Below are positions 18,280 through 26,217 of a DNA stretch of 64,000 bases, piece after piece. The DNA comes from Streptococcus halichoeri (GTDB lineage Bacteria > Bacillota > Bacilli > Lactobacillales > Streptococcaceae), in the NCBI RefSeq assembly GCF_009870755.1, contig NZ_WLZU01000003.1:34647-98646 (forward strand), written 5' to 3'. Within the stretch, counting starts at the first letter, position 1. Each line of letters starts with the position of its first letter. The position numbers and the translations under genes are program-made. The notes beneath the pieces are model-generated. The model ran no database searches and had not been told where the DNA came from. It saw only the letters and a program-made list of their open reading frames with translations.

Positions 18280-18316
18280 GCCCAAGAGCTTAGAACAAAG
18301 CTTTTGGGCTTTTTTG
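18280..18316 (+). terminator. prfC terminator
   Basis: GCCCAAGAGCTT (18280-18291) and AAGCTTTTGGGC (18298-18309) with loop AGAACA, then TTTTTT. The remaining 18317-18510 shows no gene. Confidence 0.88.
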
Positions 18317-18514
18317 GCACATTGGCTCACTTGAGGGTTGGCGAACAACTAGGATCACCAGGTAAGCCCCAGGCCCATCTCAGTCTATTCTTGTGCTTAA
18401 GGCTACGTCATCTGCTACAAACACTAAAGAGCCGATTCTTGTGAGAAGGTACGGTTACTTTTGCTTAACATATTGGTTAAAAAAGCTGCCCAAAATGTCA
18501 TATTTGTAATAAAG

Positions 18515-18566
18515 TTTACAAAAATATTACAAAACTATTGAAAAAATATTTTGGTGATGCTATACT
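18515..18566 (+). promoter_or_regulatory. Lipoprotein promoter with WalR/VicR-type box
   Basis: TTGAAA 18538-18543, 17-nt spacer, TATACT 18561-18566. Directly upstream at 18515-18531 the minus strand reads TGTAAT-N5-TGTAAA, a perfect fit to the WalR/VicR box TGTWAH-N5-TGTWAH. VicRK controls cell-wall and surface genes in streptococci. Confidence 0.5.
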
Positions 18567-18595
18567 AATAAAAAAATAAAAGGATTGTGTTAATT

Positions 18596-19300
18596 ATGAT
18601 TAAAAAATTAGCAAAATATATGACTGCTTTTGTGCTTATTTTGGCTCTTAGCTCTTCTTTAGTTGGTTGCCACAAGCAAAAGCCAGCAAAATTGCCGAAA
18701 TCAGCCGCTGATCACTTTCAAAAGAACAGTAAGTCCATAAGTGACTCAAACGAGTCGCAGTCGCAGACTTCTGATTCGTCAAAGGCAAGTAAGGGCAAAG
18801 CACCAAGGAAAGCCTCACCTCAGCCAGCTGATCAGTCCTCCAAAGCAAGTATACAGGCCTCGGTTGCTGCAGCTCCCGTTCAAGGACAAAAGCAGGCTGC
18901 TAGTCAAGCTGTTACTCAAGCGCCGAGTAACTTTCAGTCAAGCATTGCTATTTCAGCATTATTAAAGGGTGACTATTCAAGCATTGCTGGTAAATGGCAA
19001 AATGACTTGGGTCAGGGCTTGCTTATCCATCCTAATGGCCAGGTGAGCACCTATCAAGTTGGTGATGGCAATGACAAAGAACTCGGCCAACAAATGATTG
19101 TGCCACATAACACAACTAATGTCCAAAACGTTTATCAGGGCGGTATTAGTAGTGTAGGAGCAGAGTCAATCGGAGCTGCCTTTTTTGTGACCCCTGCTGG
19201 TCAGACAGTACCAAATACCAATACTATCTTAGAAAGAGATACCATTTTTGTCGGTCAAAGTACTGAAGAACTGCAGCATCTCTATGTCCGAGTTCAATAA
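18596..19300 (+). CDS. Secreted lipoprotein with Ser-rich linker, DUF6287-like
   Basis: A 234-residue lipoprotein. The signal peptide ends in a lipobox LVGC near residue 25, so Cys would be lipidated and the protein held on the outer membrane face. A long Ser/Gln/Ala/Lys-rich low-complexity linker follows, then a C-terminal domain starting ALLKGDYSSIAGKWQND with repeated Gly-rich beta strands, resembling the streptococcal DUF6287 domain. Start ATG 18596 fits AAAGGA at 18579-18584; the GTG at 18587 is too close. The upstream WalR-type box suggests a cell-envelope role. The molecular function is unknown. Confidence 0.8.
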   Translation: MIKKLAKYMTAFVLILALSSSLVGCHKQKPAKLPKSAADHFQKNSKSISDSNESQSQTSDSSKASKGKAPRKASPQPADQSSKASIQASVAAAPVQGQKQAASQAVTQAPSNFQSSIAISALLKGDYSSIAGKWQNDLGQGLLIHPNGQVSTYQVGDGNDKELGQQMIVPHNTTNVQNVYQGGISSVGAESIGAAFFVTPAGQTVPNTNTILERDTIFVGQSTEELQHLYVRVQ

Positions 19301-19619
19301 AAGGCTTTTAATAAAACTAAAGCCAGTCAAGGAAAGGACATCAGCCAAAAGAAGCAAGAAAAGGGATATAGAGATTGCTTAACAATGACATGCTGGATTA
19401 AAACATCAAAAAGACCTTCTTTTGTTTATCCTTTATTAGGGTTAGTGTTTTTGTACAAAGAGGAGGAACTCAAAGAAAGCCTAAACGAAGGTGCAAACTA
19501 ATTAAGCAGGTATTGTGATAATCAGATATTTTGCCAGGGCTAATAGGATAAAAAATAAAGCAAAAGCATATTAAAACCCTTACATAGCTTATTTCCTATC
19601 TTTTTAGCTTTTATTATGT
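19301..19619. other. Gap between the lipoprotein gene and cshA
   Basis: No supported gene. The lipoprotein's frame stays open for 66 codons after its TAA, to 19501, containing an internal ATG at 19385 without a ribosome site. Readthrough or a decayed extension is possible but chance is likely in such AT-rich DNA. Confidence 0.4.
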
Positions 19620-19691
19620 TACACTAAATAGGTTGTTAATCGAACGACAACTATTAAAAGGTTTATAAGGCAGCTTCGCACTGCCTTTTTA
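19620..19691 (+). promoter_or_regulatory. cshA leader with attenuator-like hairpin
   Basis: An extended -10, TG-T-TACACT (19617-19625), predicts a start at 19632, exactly at the foot of the hairpin GTTGT...ACAAC (19632-19651). A second hairpin, AAGGCAG (19667-19673) with CTGCCTT (19681-19687) and a T run, looks like a complete intrinsic terminator just 15 nt before the helicase start. Transcription must escape it to express the gene. Confidence 0.55.
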
Positions 19692-19705
19692 GAAAAGAGA
19701 AACAA

Positions 19706-21310
19706 TTGAAATTTACAGAATTTAATTTATCAAAAGACATCCAATCAGCTGTTGTAACAGCAGGATTTGAAAAAGCATCTCCTATTCAGGAAATGACCAT
19801 CCCTCTAGCACTAGAAGGAAAAGATGTCATCGGTCAAGCCCAAACCGGTACGGGGAAAACAGCGGCCTTTGGTTTGCCAACTTTAAATAAAATTGTGATT
19901 GAACGCAATACAATCCAAGCGCTTGTGATTGCACCAACACGTGAATTAGCGGTGCAAAGTCAAGAAGAACTCTTTCGCTTTGGTCGCCAAAAAGGTGTCA
20001 AGGTCCGCTCTGTCTATGGTGGTTCCTCAATTGAAAAACAAATTAAGGCCCTAAAATCAGGTGCTCATGTTGTTGTGGGAACGCCCGGCCGACTACTTGA
20101 TCTCATCAAACGCAAGGCGCTCAAGCTAGATCATGTGGAAACCCTGATTCTAGACGAAGCTGATGAAATGCTTAACATGGGCTTTTTAGAAGATATTGAG
20201 GCCATTATTAGTGAGGTTCCCACAGAACGTCAAACCCTTTTGTTTTCAGCAACCATGCCTGAGCCTATTAAACGCATTGGTGTCAAATTTATGAAAAATC
20301 CTGACCATGTCAAGATTGAAGCTAAGGAATTGACCAATGTGAATGTGGAACAATTCTATATTCGTGTTAAGGAGCAAGAAAAATTTGATACCATGACCCG
20401 CTTGATGGATGTTGACCAACCAGAGCTTTCGATTGTGTTTGGTCGGACAAAGCGGCGTGTGGATGAATTGACGCGCGGTTTGAAATTACGAGGTTTTCGT
20501 GCCGAAGGCATTCATGGAGATTTAGACCAAAATAAACGCCTTCGTGTGATTCGTGATTTTAAAAATGACCAGATTGATATTCTCGTTGCCACTGACGTTG
20601 CCGCGCGTGGTTTGGATATTTCTGGTGTTACTCATGTCTACAATTATGATATTCCACAAGATCCAGAAAGCTATGTTCACCGCATTGGCCGAACTGGTCG
20701 TGCAGGAAAATCAGGCCAATCCATTACCTTTGTTTCGCCAAATGAAATGGGTTACTTGACCATTATTGAAAATTTAACGAAAAAGCAAATGCGTGGTTTA
20801 AAGCCACCAACTGCAAATGAAGCCTTTCAAGCTAAGAAAAAGGTTGCCCTCCAAAAAATCGAACGTGATTTTGCAGATGACACAATTCGCAGTAATTTCG
20901 ACAAATTCAAAGGCGATGCCGTCCAATTAGCAGCTGAGTTTAGCCCTGAAGAATTAGCTCTTTATATCCTTAGCTTAACAGTGCAGGATCCAGATTCCCT
21001 GCCAGCTGTCGAGATTGCGCGTGAAAAACCGCTACCATTTAAATATGTTGGTGGTGGCCATGGCAATAAGTCCAATAAGGGTGGCCGTAATCGTCAAAAC
21101 AAAGATCGCTATGGTCGTGGCAAGCGTCGAAATGATCGTAAACGTGGTTATCATGACGGAGAAAAACGTTACAACCAGCGTGATCGCCGTGACAGCCATG
21201 ATAATGGTGGTAATCGCAAGGCAAAACGCCATGCAAATGATTACTATAACAAAGATAAACAGACCTCAAGCAAAGATAAGGGCTTTGTTATCCGCCATAA
21301 AGGTGAATAA
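19706..21310 (+). CDS. cshA: DEAD-box RNA helicase, CshA type
   Basis: An ATP-dependent RNA helicase of 534 residues; CshA-type enzymes work in mRNA decay, ribosome assembly and cold growth. Motifs in order: Q motif (F..ASPIQEMTI), AQTGTGKT, PTRELA, TPGR, DEAD, SAT, then the second RecA domain with VATDVAARGLD and HRIGRTGRAG. A basic, Gly/Arg/Asn-rich RNA-binding tail (about residues 445-525) follows. The start is TTG 19706 with only a weak AGAAAAGAG upstream; homologues begin at the same MKFTEF. A terminator-like hairpin directly precedes it. Confidence 0.95.
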   Translation: MKFTEFNLSKDIQSAVVTAGFEKASPIQEMTIPLALEGKDVIGQAQTGTGKTAAFGLPTLNKIVIERNTIQALVIAPTRELAVQSQEELFRFGRQKGVKVRSVYGGSSIEKQIKALKSGAHVVVGTPGRLLDLIKRKALKLDHVETLILDEADEMLNMGFLEDIEAIISEVPTERQTLLFSATMPEPIKRIGVKFMKNPDHVKIEAKELTNVNVEQFYIRVKEQEKFDTMTRLMDVDQPELSIVFGRTKRRVDELTRGLKLRGFRAEGIHGDLDQNKRLRVIRDFKNDQIDILVATDVAARGLDISGVTHVYNYDIPQDPESYVHRIGRTGRAGKSGQSITFVSPNEMGYLTIIENLTKKQMRGLKPPTANEAFQAKKKVALQKIERDFADDTIRSNFDKFKGDAVQLAAEFSPEELALYILSLTVQDPDSLPAVEIAREKPLPFKYVGGGHGNKSNKGGRNRQNKDRYGRGKRRNDRKRGYHDGEKRYNQRDRRDSHDNGGNRKAKRHANDYYNKDKQTSSKDKGFVIRHKGE

Positions 21311-21376
21311 ATAGAATCTGTTATAATGGTCTCATCCAAATTTGGAATTTTTAATTAGGCTAGGAGGACGATTGGG

Positions 21377-23389
21377 ATGTCTAGTGCCAATCACCTGCCC
21401 TTTGACAAAGCGACAAAGGCAGGCTTTATTATTGCTCTTGGAATTGTTTATGGTGATATTGGGACCAGTCCCTTGTATACTATGCAATCGTTAGTGGAAA
21501 ATCAAGGAGGATTAAGGCAGGTGTCAGAATCTTTTATTATAGGTTCTGTCTCTTTAATTTTCTGGACTTTGACACTCATTACGACTATTAAATATGTTTG
21601 GATAGCTCTAAAAGCTGACAATCATCATGAAGGAGGGATCTTTTCGCTCTATACTTTGGTTCGTAAAATGTCACCATGGCTAATCGTTCCAGCCATGATT
21701 GGAGGCGCTACCCTTTTGTCAGATGGAGCACTGACACCAGCAATGACAGTAACTTCAGCTATTGAGGGTTTAAAGGCTGTACCGGGCATTAGTGCCATTT
21801 ATCAAAATCAAACCAATGTGATTGTCACCACTTTGCTCATACTTTTGACGCTCTTTGGTATTCAGCGGTTTGGCACGGGCTTTATTGGCAAATTATTTGG
21901 CCCGGTCATGTTTATCTGGTTTAGTTTCCTTGGTCTGACGGGTCTTTTTAATAGTTTTGGCCATCTCGCTATTTTTAAGGCCATTAACCCTTATTATGCC
22001 ATTCATTTGCTTCTTAGTCCGGAAAATCATCGTGGTATTTTTATTCTAGGCTCAATCTTTTTGGCAACGACAGGTGCAGAAGCCCTGTACTCTGATATGG
22101 GTCATGTTGGGCGGAGTAACATTTATGTGAGCTGGCCTTTTGTCAAGGCTTGCATCCTTTTATCTTACTGTGGACAAGGCGCTTGGATTTTAGCTAATAA
22201 GCATAGTGGGATTGACCTTAATCCTTTTTTTGCCAGTGTTCCTGAAAACTTTCGCGTCTATGCAGTTATTTTGGCAACTCTGGCAGCTATCATTGCCTCG
22301 CAGGCTTTAATAACGGGCTCTTTTACCCTCGTGTCTGAGGCTATGCGCTTGAAAATCTTCCCACTATTTCGGGTCACCTATCCGGGGGCTAATTTAGGGC
22401 AACTCTATATACCGGTGATTAACTGGGCACTTTTTCTGATTACATCTAGCACAGTGCTGTATTTTCGTAGTTCGGAACATATGGAAGCAGCCTATGGCTT
22501 AGCGATCACTATTACCATGCTGATGACGACTGTTTTGCTTAATTACTTCTTAATTAAAAGGGGTACCAGTTCCATCTTAGCCCACCTGCTCATGTCTTTT
22601 TTTGCCCTGATTGAGTTTATTTTCTTCTGGGCTTCCGCGGTCAAATTTTTACGTGGCGGTTATGTTGTTGTCTTGATTGCACTTGCGATTATCTTTTTAA
22701 TGTTTATCTGGCATCAAGGAACGCGTATTGTTTTCAAGTATGTGAAATCTCTTGATTTAATGGATTATAAAGATCAAATCAAGGCCTTGCGTGATGATGA
22801 GCGGATTGATTTTTACCAAACCAATGTTGTCTACCTAACAAACCGCATTCGGGATAATTTAATTGATCGTTCCATTCTTTACTCTATTTTGGATAAGCGG
22901 CCTAAACGCGCACAAGTTTACTGGTTTGTTAATGTCAAAGTAACAGATGAACCCTATACGGCCAAATATAAAATTGATATGCTAGGAACCGACTATATGG
23001 TTAAAGTAGAGCTCTTTTTAGGCTTTAGGATGCCCCAGTCTGTCCCTCGTTATCTGCGCACCATTGTTCAAGACCTAATGGAAAGTGGTCGTTTACCCAA
23101 GCAAGTTCAAGATTACTCCATCACCCCTGGTCGAACGGTTGGAGATTTTAAATTTGTGATTATCGAAGAACGCGTCTCCAACGCCCGAAAGCTCAGCGGA
23201 TTTGAGCGATTCATTATGCAAACCAAAGCAAGCATTAAACACTTTACAGCCACACCAATGCGCTGGTTTGGCTTACAGTATTCAGAAGTCGCCGTTGAGG
23301 TTGTGCCCCTCATTTTATCGGATATTTTGAAATTACCTATTAAAGAATACGTTCCTGCTATCGAAAGTGATACCAGTGCTAAAAAATAA
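21377..23389 (+). CDS. kup: Low-affinity potassium transporter Kup
   Basis: A proton-coupled K+ uptake protein of the Kup/HAK/KT family, 670 residues, with about 12 transmembrane helices followed by a cytoplasmic C-terminal domain of roughly 230 residues. The family signature [14 protein letters not shown] lies at residues 22-35, with [12 protein letters not shown] and the conserved ALTPAMTV stretch. In related streptococci and lactococci Kup is inhibited by cyclic di-AMP; that is family knowledge. An extended -10 (TGTTATAAT, 21319-21327) and AGGAGG (21362-21367) precede it. Confidence 0.95.
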   Translation: MSSANHLPFDKATKAGFIIALGIVYGDIGTSPLYTMQSLVENQGGLRQVSESFIIGSVSLIFWTLTLITTIKYVWIALKADNHHEGGIFSLYTLVRKMSPWLIVPAMIGGATLLSDGALTPAMTVTSAIEGLKAVPGISAIYQNQTNVIVTTLLILLTLFGIQRFGTGFIGKLFGPVMFIWFSFLGLTGLFNSFGHLAIFKAINPYYAIHLLLSPENHRGIFILGSIFLATTGAEALYSDMGHVGRSNIYVSWPFVKACILLSYCGQGAWILANKHSGIDLNPFFASVPENFRVYAVILATLAAIIASQALITGSFTLVSEAMRLKIFPLFRVTYPGANLGQLYIPVINWALFLITSSTVLYFRSSEHMEAAYGLAITITMLMTTVLLNYFLIKRGTSSILAHLLMSFFALIEFIFFWASAVKFLRGGYVVVLIALAIIFLMFIWHQGTRIVFKYVKSLDLMDYKDQIKALRDDERIDFYQTNVVYLTNRIRDNLIDRSILYSILDKRPKRAQVYWFVNVKVTDEPYTAKYKIDMLGTDYMVKVELFLGFRMPQSVPRYLRTIVQDLMESGRLPKQVQDYSITPGRTVGDFKFVIIEERVSNARKLSGFERFIMQTKASIKHFTATPMRWFGLQYSEVAVEVVPLILSDILKLPIKEYVPAIESDTSAKK

Positions 23390-23392
23390 CAA

Positions 23393-23451
23393 AGTGAGGC
23401 AAAACCACAAGGACTACAGGCAGTTCATGTGCTTTGTCTCACTCTTTTTTT
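23393..23451 (+). terminator. kup terminator
   Basis: GTGAGGCAAAACCACA pairs with TGTGCTTTGTCTCAC across an 18-nt loop, followed by CTTTTTTT. The next 130 nt up to 23583 hold nothing I can name. Confidence 0.8.
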
Positions 23452-23583
23452 GACGGATGCTTAATATCGCTAAGCAAGGCCTAAGGCCTGATAAGGCTGC
23501 GCTAACCAATGAAGCTAGGTAGGCAGGTGTTCTCTTTTGCACTTAGCCAAGCTGTTAAAAATTAGCCATATCCATAAATAGGG

Positions 23584-23850
23584 TTAGGGTTTTGTTTGCT
23601 GCCTTGCAATATAAGCTAATTTTTCTTGTCGACTTTTTTGTTTAAAATAGCTCTCAGCACTCATGGCTGCTTGCTTACTGGGAAAAGCTTCGACATATCG
23701 AAGAACGACTGGCCGCCTATGGCGTGTGTACTTAGCCCCCTTACCCGCATTATGTGCTTTGAGGCGTTTTTGGACATCAGTGGTGTAACCAGTGTACAAG
23801 GTGTGGTCTGCGCATTCTAAAACATACATGTAGGCTTGCTGTTTACTCAT
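23584..23850 (-). CDS. GIY-YIG nuclease family protein (YazA/YhbQ type)
   Basis: An 88-residue single-domain GIY-YIG protein. The motif appears as [16 protein letters not shown], with the catalytic-type Arg in KRLKAHN and a conserved Glu in [11 protein letters not shown]. The family (UPF0213) is widespread beside tRNA or rRNA methyltransferase genes; nuclease activity is suspected but the role is not settled. Start ATG at 23850 overlaps the end of the methyltransferase gene by 8 bp, indicating translational coupling. The upstream 28-codon extension lies inside that gene and is rejected. Confidence 0.88.
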   Translation of the reverse strand: MSKQQAYMYVLECADHTLYTGYTTDVQKRLKAHNAGKGAKYTRHRRPVVLRYVEAFPSKQAAMSAESYFKQKSRQEKLAYIARQQTKP

Positions 23851-24616
23851 GCGGGCCGTCCTTGCTTGTTGGTTTTTGACCAAAATAAATCTCAAAAATG
23901 GTATCGGTATAGTCCCCATTATCTTGGTGGACAATAAGCGGTGCTAACACCTGCATCCCCTCAATGGAGCCGTCTTTAATAGCTTCGATGAGTAGTAGAT
24001 TAGCTTGACGCTGAGCTTTTGGATAGACAAATTGGATACGTTTTGGGGCGAGCTTGTATTTGCGCAAGCAATCAATAATCTCAATAAATCGATCTGGACG
24101 ATGCACCATGGCCAGACGGCCGTTCGATTTGAGGGCGTGTTGACTAATTTGGCAGATCTCTTCTAGATTGGTTGTGATTTCGTGCCGCGCCAGCAGATAA
24201 TGCTCAGAAACATTCTTACGTGACGTCTCTGTCGCTTTAAAATAGGGCGGATTACAGAAAATAAGGTCAACGCCTGAACGGGGAACATGCGTTAGTAAGT
24301 TCTTCAAATCATCCTGAACCATTGTAACTTGTTCCTCTAAGTGGTTCAGGCTAATGGAGCGCTTGGCCATATCTGCTAGGCGCTCTTGCAGTTCGATTCC
24401 AATAAGCTTTGCTTTGGTTTGTGTACTTGCAAACAGGCCGACTGCACCGTTACCTGCGCACAAATCAACGATAAGCCCTTTGCTTGGGATGCGTGGAAAG
24501 CGTGATAGTAAAACACTATCAATGGAGTAACTAAAGACATCCTTGTTTTGGATAATTTTGACATCGCTAGAGAACAGCTGATCAATTCGTTCCCCGTCTT
24601 TGAGAGTTATATTCAT
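23843..24616 (-). CDS. tRNA1(Val) (adenine37-N6)-methyltransferase-like protein
   Basis: A 257-residue class I SAM-dependent methyltransferase of the YabB/TrmN6 family, which methylates N6 of A37 in tRNA. It shows the SAM-binding [13 protein letters not shown] (near residue 45) and the amino-methyltransferase motif NPPY ([10 protein letters not shown]). ATG 24616 gives [14 protein letters not shown], the usual family start. No Shine-Dalgarno lies upstream; instead TATAAT ends 7 nt before ATG, suggesting a leaderless message. It is coupled to the GIY-YIG gene downstream. Confidence 0.88.
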   Translation of the reverse strand: MNITLKDGERIDQLFSSDVKIIQNKDVFSYSIDSVLLSRFPRIPSKGLIVDLCAGNGAVGLFASTQTKAKLIGIELQERLADMAKRSISLNHLEEQVTMVQDDLKNLLTHVPRSGVDLIFCNPPYFKATETSRKNVSEHYLLARHEITTNLEEICQISQHALKSNGRLAMVHRPDRFIEIIDCLRKYKLAPKRIQFVYPKAQRQANLLLIEAIKDGSIEGMQVLAPLIVHQDNGDYTDTIFEIYFGQKPTSKDGPHE

Positions 24617-24632
24617 AATAATTATTATAGCA
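24617..24632 (-). promoter_or_regulatory. Leaderless promoter of the tRNA methyltransferase gene
   Basis: On the minus strand, TGC-TATAAT (box at 24624-24629) is followed by 7 nt and then ATG, so the predicted +1 is 24617, one base before the start codon. There is no ribosome site. Confidence 0.65.
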
Positions 24633-24735
24633 AAATTCTGAGTCTGCTGATAGTCTTCTCCCAATGCTTACTCAGGCTTTGCTATTAGTCGTAATCATGG
24701 TACAATAAATAAGATATTTATGAAGGAGAATGCCT

Positions 24736-25473
24736 GTGTTTTATGCTTATTTAAGAAGCCTTGTTATGGCACTGTTATGGGTAGCTAACGGCAATGCCCA
24801 TTATCATCATCAAGATCGCATCTTGCCTGTGGAGGAAAATTACATTTTAGTGGCTCCTCACCGAACCTTCTGGGACCCTGTCTATATGGCCTTTGCTGCC
24901 CGTCCTAAGCAATTTATCTTTATGGCCAAAAAAGAGTTGTTTCAGAACCGGTTATTTGCTTGGTGGATTAAAATGTGTGGAGCCTTTCCGATTGATCGGG
25001 ATAAGCCTGGTTCGGATGCCATCAGGTATCCTGTTAATATGTTGAAAAAAGCCGATAAATCCTTGGTTCTTTTTCCAAGTGGGAGTCGTCATTCAAATGA
25101 ACTCAAGGGAGGGGTAGCTGTTATTGCCAAGATGGCAAAAGTTAAGATTATGCCCGCAACCTACGCTGGACCACGTACCCTTAAAGGCCTTCTTAAAGGC
25201 GAACGGGTGGATATGAACTTTGGTCAAGCTATTGATGTTTCTGATATTAAACGGATGGATGATGAGGGGATCCAAGAAGTATCACGGCGAATACAAGCAG
25301 CCTTTACAAGGCTAGATCAAGAAACATCAGCCTACCAGCCAGGTAAACGCCTGAATATCCTGACTTATCTTTATCGTATTCCTCTAGGCTTGCTCTTGCT
25401 TGTGGTGGTGCTTTTAACTATGATTTTTAGTTATCTGGCAAGTTTTGTCTGGGATCCTGATAAACATCATTAA
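24736..25473 (+). CDS. plsC: 1-acyl-sn-glycerol-3-phosphate acyltransferase
   Basis: Acylates lysophosphatidic acid to phosphatidic acid at the membrane. The HX4D catalytic motif is PHRTFWD (about residues 41-47), and block III reads FPSGSRH, with Ser where many homologues have Glu (FPEGTRS). Block II MAKKELF and block IV near AGPRTL are present. A C-terminal hydrophobic helix (about residues 216-238) may anchor it. GTG 24736 has ideal spacing from AAGGAG (24723-24728); the ATG at 24730 is too close. It is 64 nt upstream of comEA but separated by a SigX-type site. Confidence 0.88.
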   Translation: MFYAYLRSLVMALLWVANGNAHYHHQDRILPVEENYILVAPHRTFWDPVYMAFAARPKQFIFMAKKELFQNRLFAWWIKMCGAFPIDRDKPGSDAIRYPVNMLKKADKSLVLFPSGSRHSNELKGGVAVIAKMAKVKIMPATYAGPRTLKGLLKGERVDMNFGQAIDVSDIKRMDDEGIQEVSRRIQAAFTRLDQETSAYQPGKRLNILTYLYRIPLGLLLLVVVLLTMIFSYLASFVWDPDKHH

Positions 25474-25508
25474 AAAATGTCTACAAGGGCATTTTTTTGT
25501 TGGCTTTT

Positions 25509-25516
25509 TTCGAATA
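25509..25516 (+). promoter_or_regulatory. SigX cin box of comEA
   Basis: TTCGAATA after a T run, 20 nt before the comEA start. It differs by one base from the streptococcal competence consensus TACGAATA and is identical to the site before coiA in this window. Confidence 0.7.
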
Positions 25517-25536
25517 ATACAATGAAAGGAGACGAG

Positions 25537-26217
25537 ATGTTCAATCAGATAAAACAAAAGCTAACAGTAATTACCACGCTGCCATCACGTAGACCCTATC
25601 TACTCATGGCTTTTTTACTATTACTTTTAGTGCTCATGCTTCTTGTTAGTGTCACTAGCTGTCATCGATCAGCAAGCTCCAAGCCGGTTTCGCCAGCTGA
25701 ATTCAGCTTTACCAGTCAGAGTTCACCAGACACTACTAGCCAAGAACAAGACACTAAAAAAACAGAAGACATCGTAGTAGATGTGAAAGGCGCGGTCAAA
25801 AAAGAGGGGGTTTATCAGTTAGCAAAGGGCAGTCGTTTAACAGATGCTATTGCTTTAGCGGGTGGTCTAACAGAGGATGTTGATCGAAATGCAGTGAACT
25901 TTGCTATCAAGTTAACCGATGAGTCGGTGGTTTATATTGCTCGAAAGAGTGACCACAAGGCTCCTGTGACGGTTAGTCAAGCACAAGAGGCAGCCCAAGG
26001 ACCCTCTTCTCGGGCCTCAAAGCAAGCGATTAATATCAATCAAGCCACATTAGCAGATTTGATCCAAATACCAGGAGTAGGTGAAAAGCGGGCTCAAGAG
26101 ATACTTACTGTGCGAGAACAGCTGGGAGGTTTTAACAAGTTAGAAGATTTAAAAAAAGTATCAGGTATCGGACCTAAGATGATTGAAAAACTAAAAGATG
26201 AGATTACGATTGATTAA
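25537..26217 (+). CDS. comEA: Competence protein ComEA, DNA receptor
   Basis: Membrane-anchored receptor for transforming DNA at the outer face of the membrane. The 226-residue protein has an N-terminal transmembrane helix (about residues 22-41), a Ser/Thr-rich linker, an SLBB-like domain (VDVKGAVKKEGVYQL) and two C-terminal helix-hairpin-helix DNA-binding motifs (IPGVGEKRAQEI, VSGIGPKMIEKL). ATG 25537 has AAAGGAGA properly spaced; the 20-codon extension upstream includes the cin box and is rejected. It overlaps comEC by 20 bp. A late competence gene expected to be SigX-dependent. Confidence 0.95.
   Translation: MFNQIKQKLTVITTLPSRRPYLLMAFLLLLLVLMLLVSVTSCHRSASSKPVSPAEFSFTSQSSPDTTSQEQDTKKTEDIVVDVKGAVKKEGVYQLAKGSRLTDAIALAGGLTEDVDRNAVNFAIKLTDESVVYIARKSDHKAPVTVSQAQEAAQGPSSRASKQAININQATLADLIQIPGVGEKRAQEILTVREQLGGFNKLEDLKKVSGIGPKMIEKLKDEITID

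Noticed and set aside
21015..21314. Alternative-frame ORFs over the CshA tail on both strands
   Set aside because: They arise from the repetitive Arg/Asn/Gly codons of the basic tail; the helicase frame is continuous.
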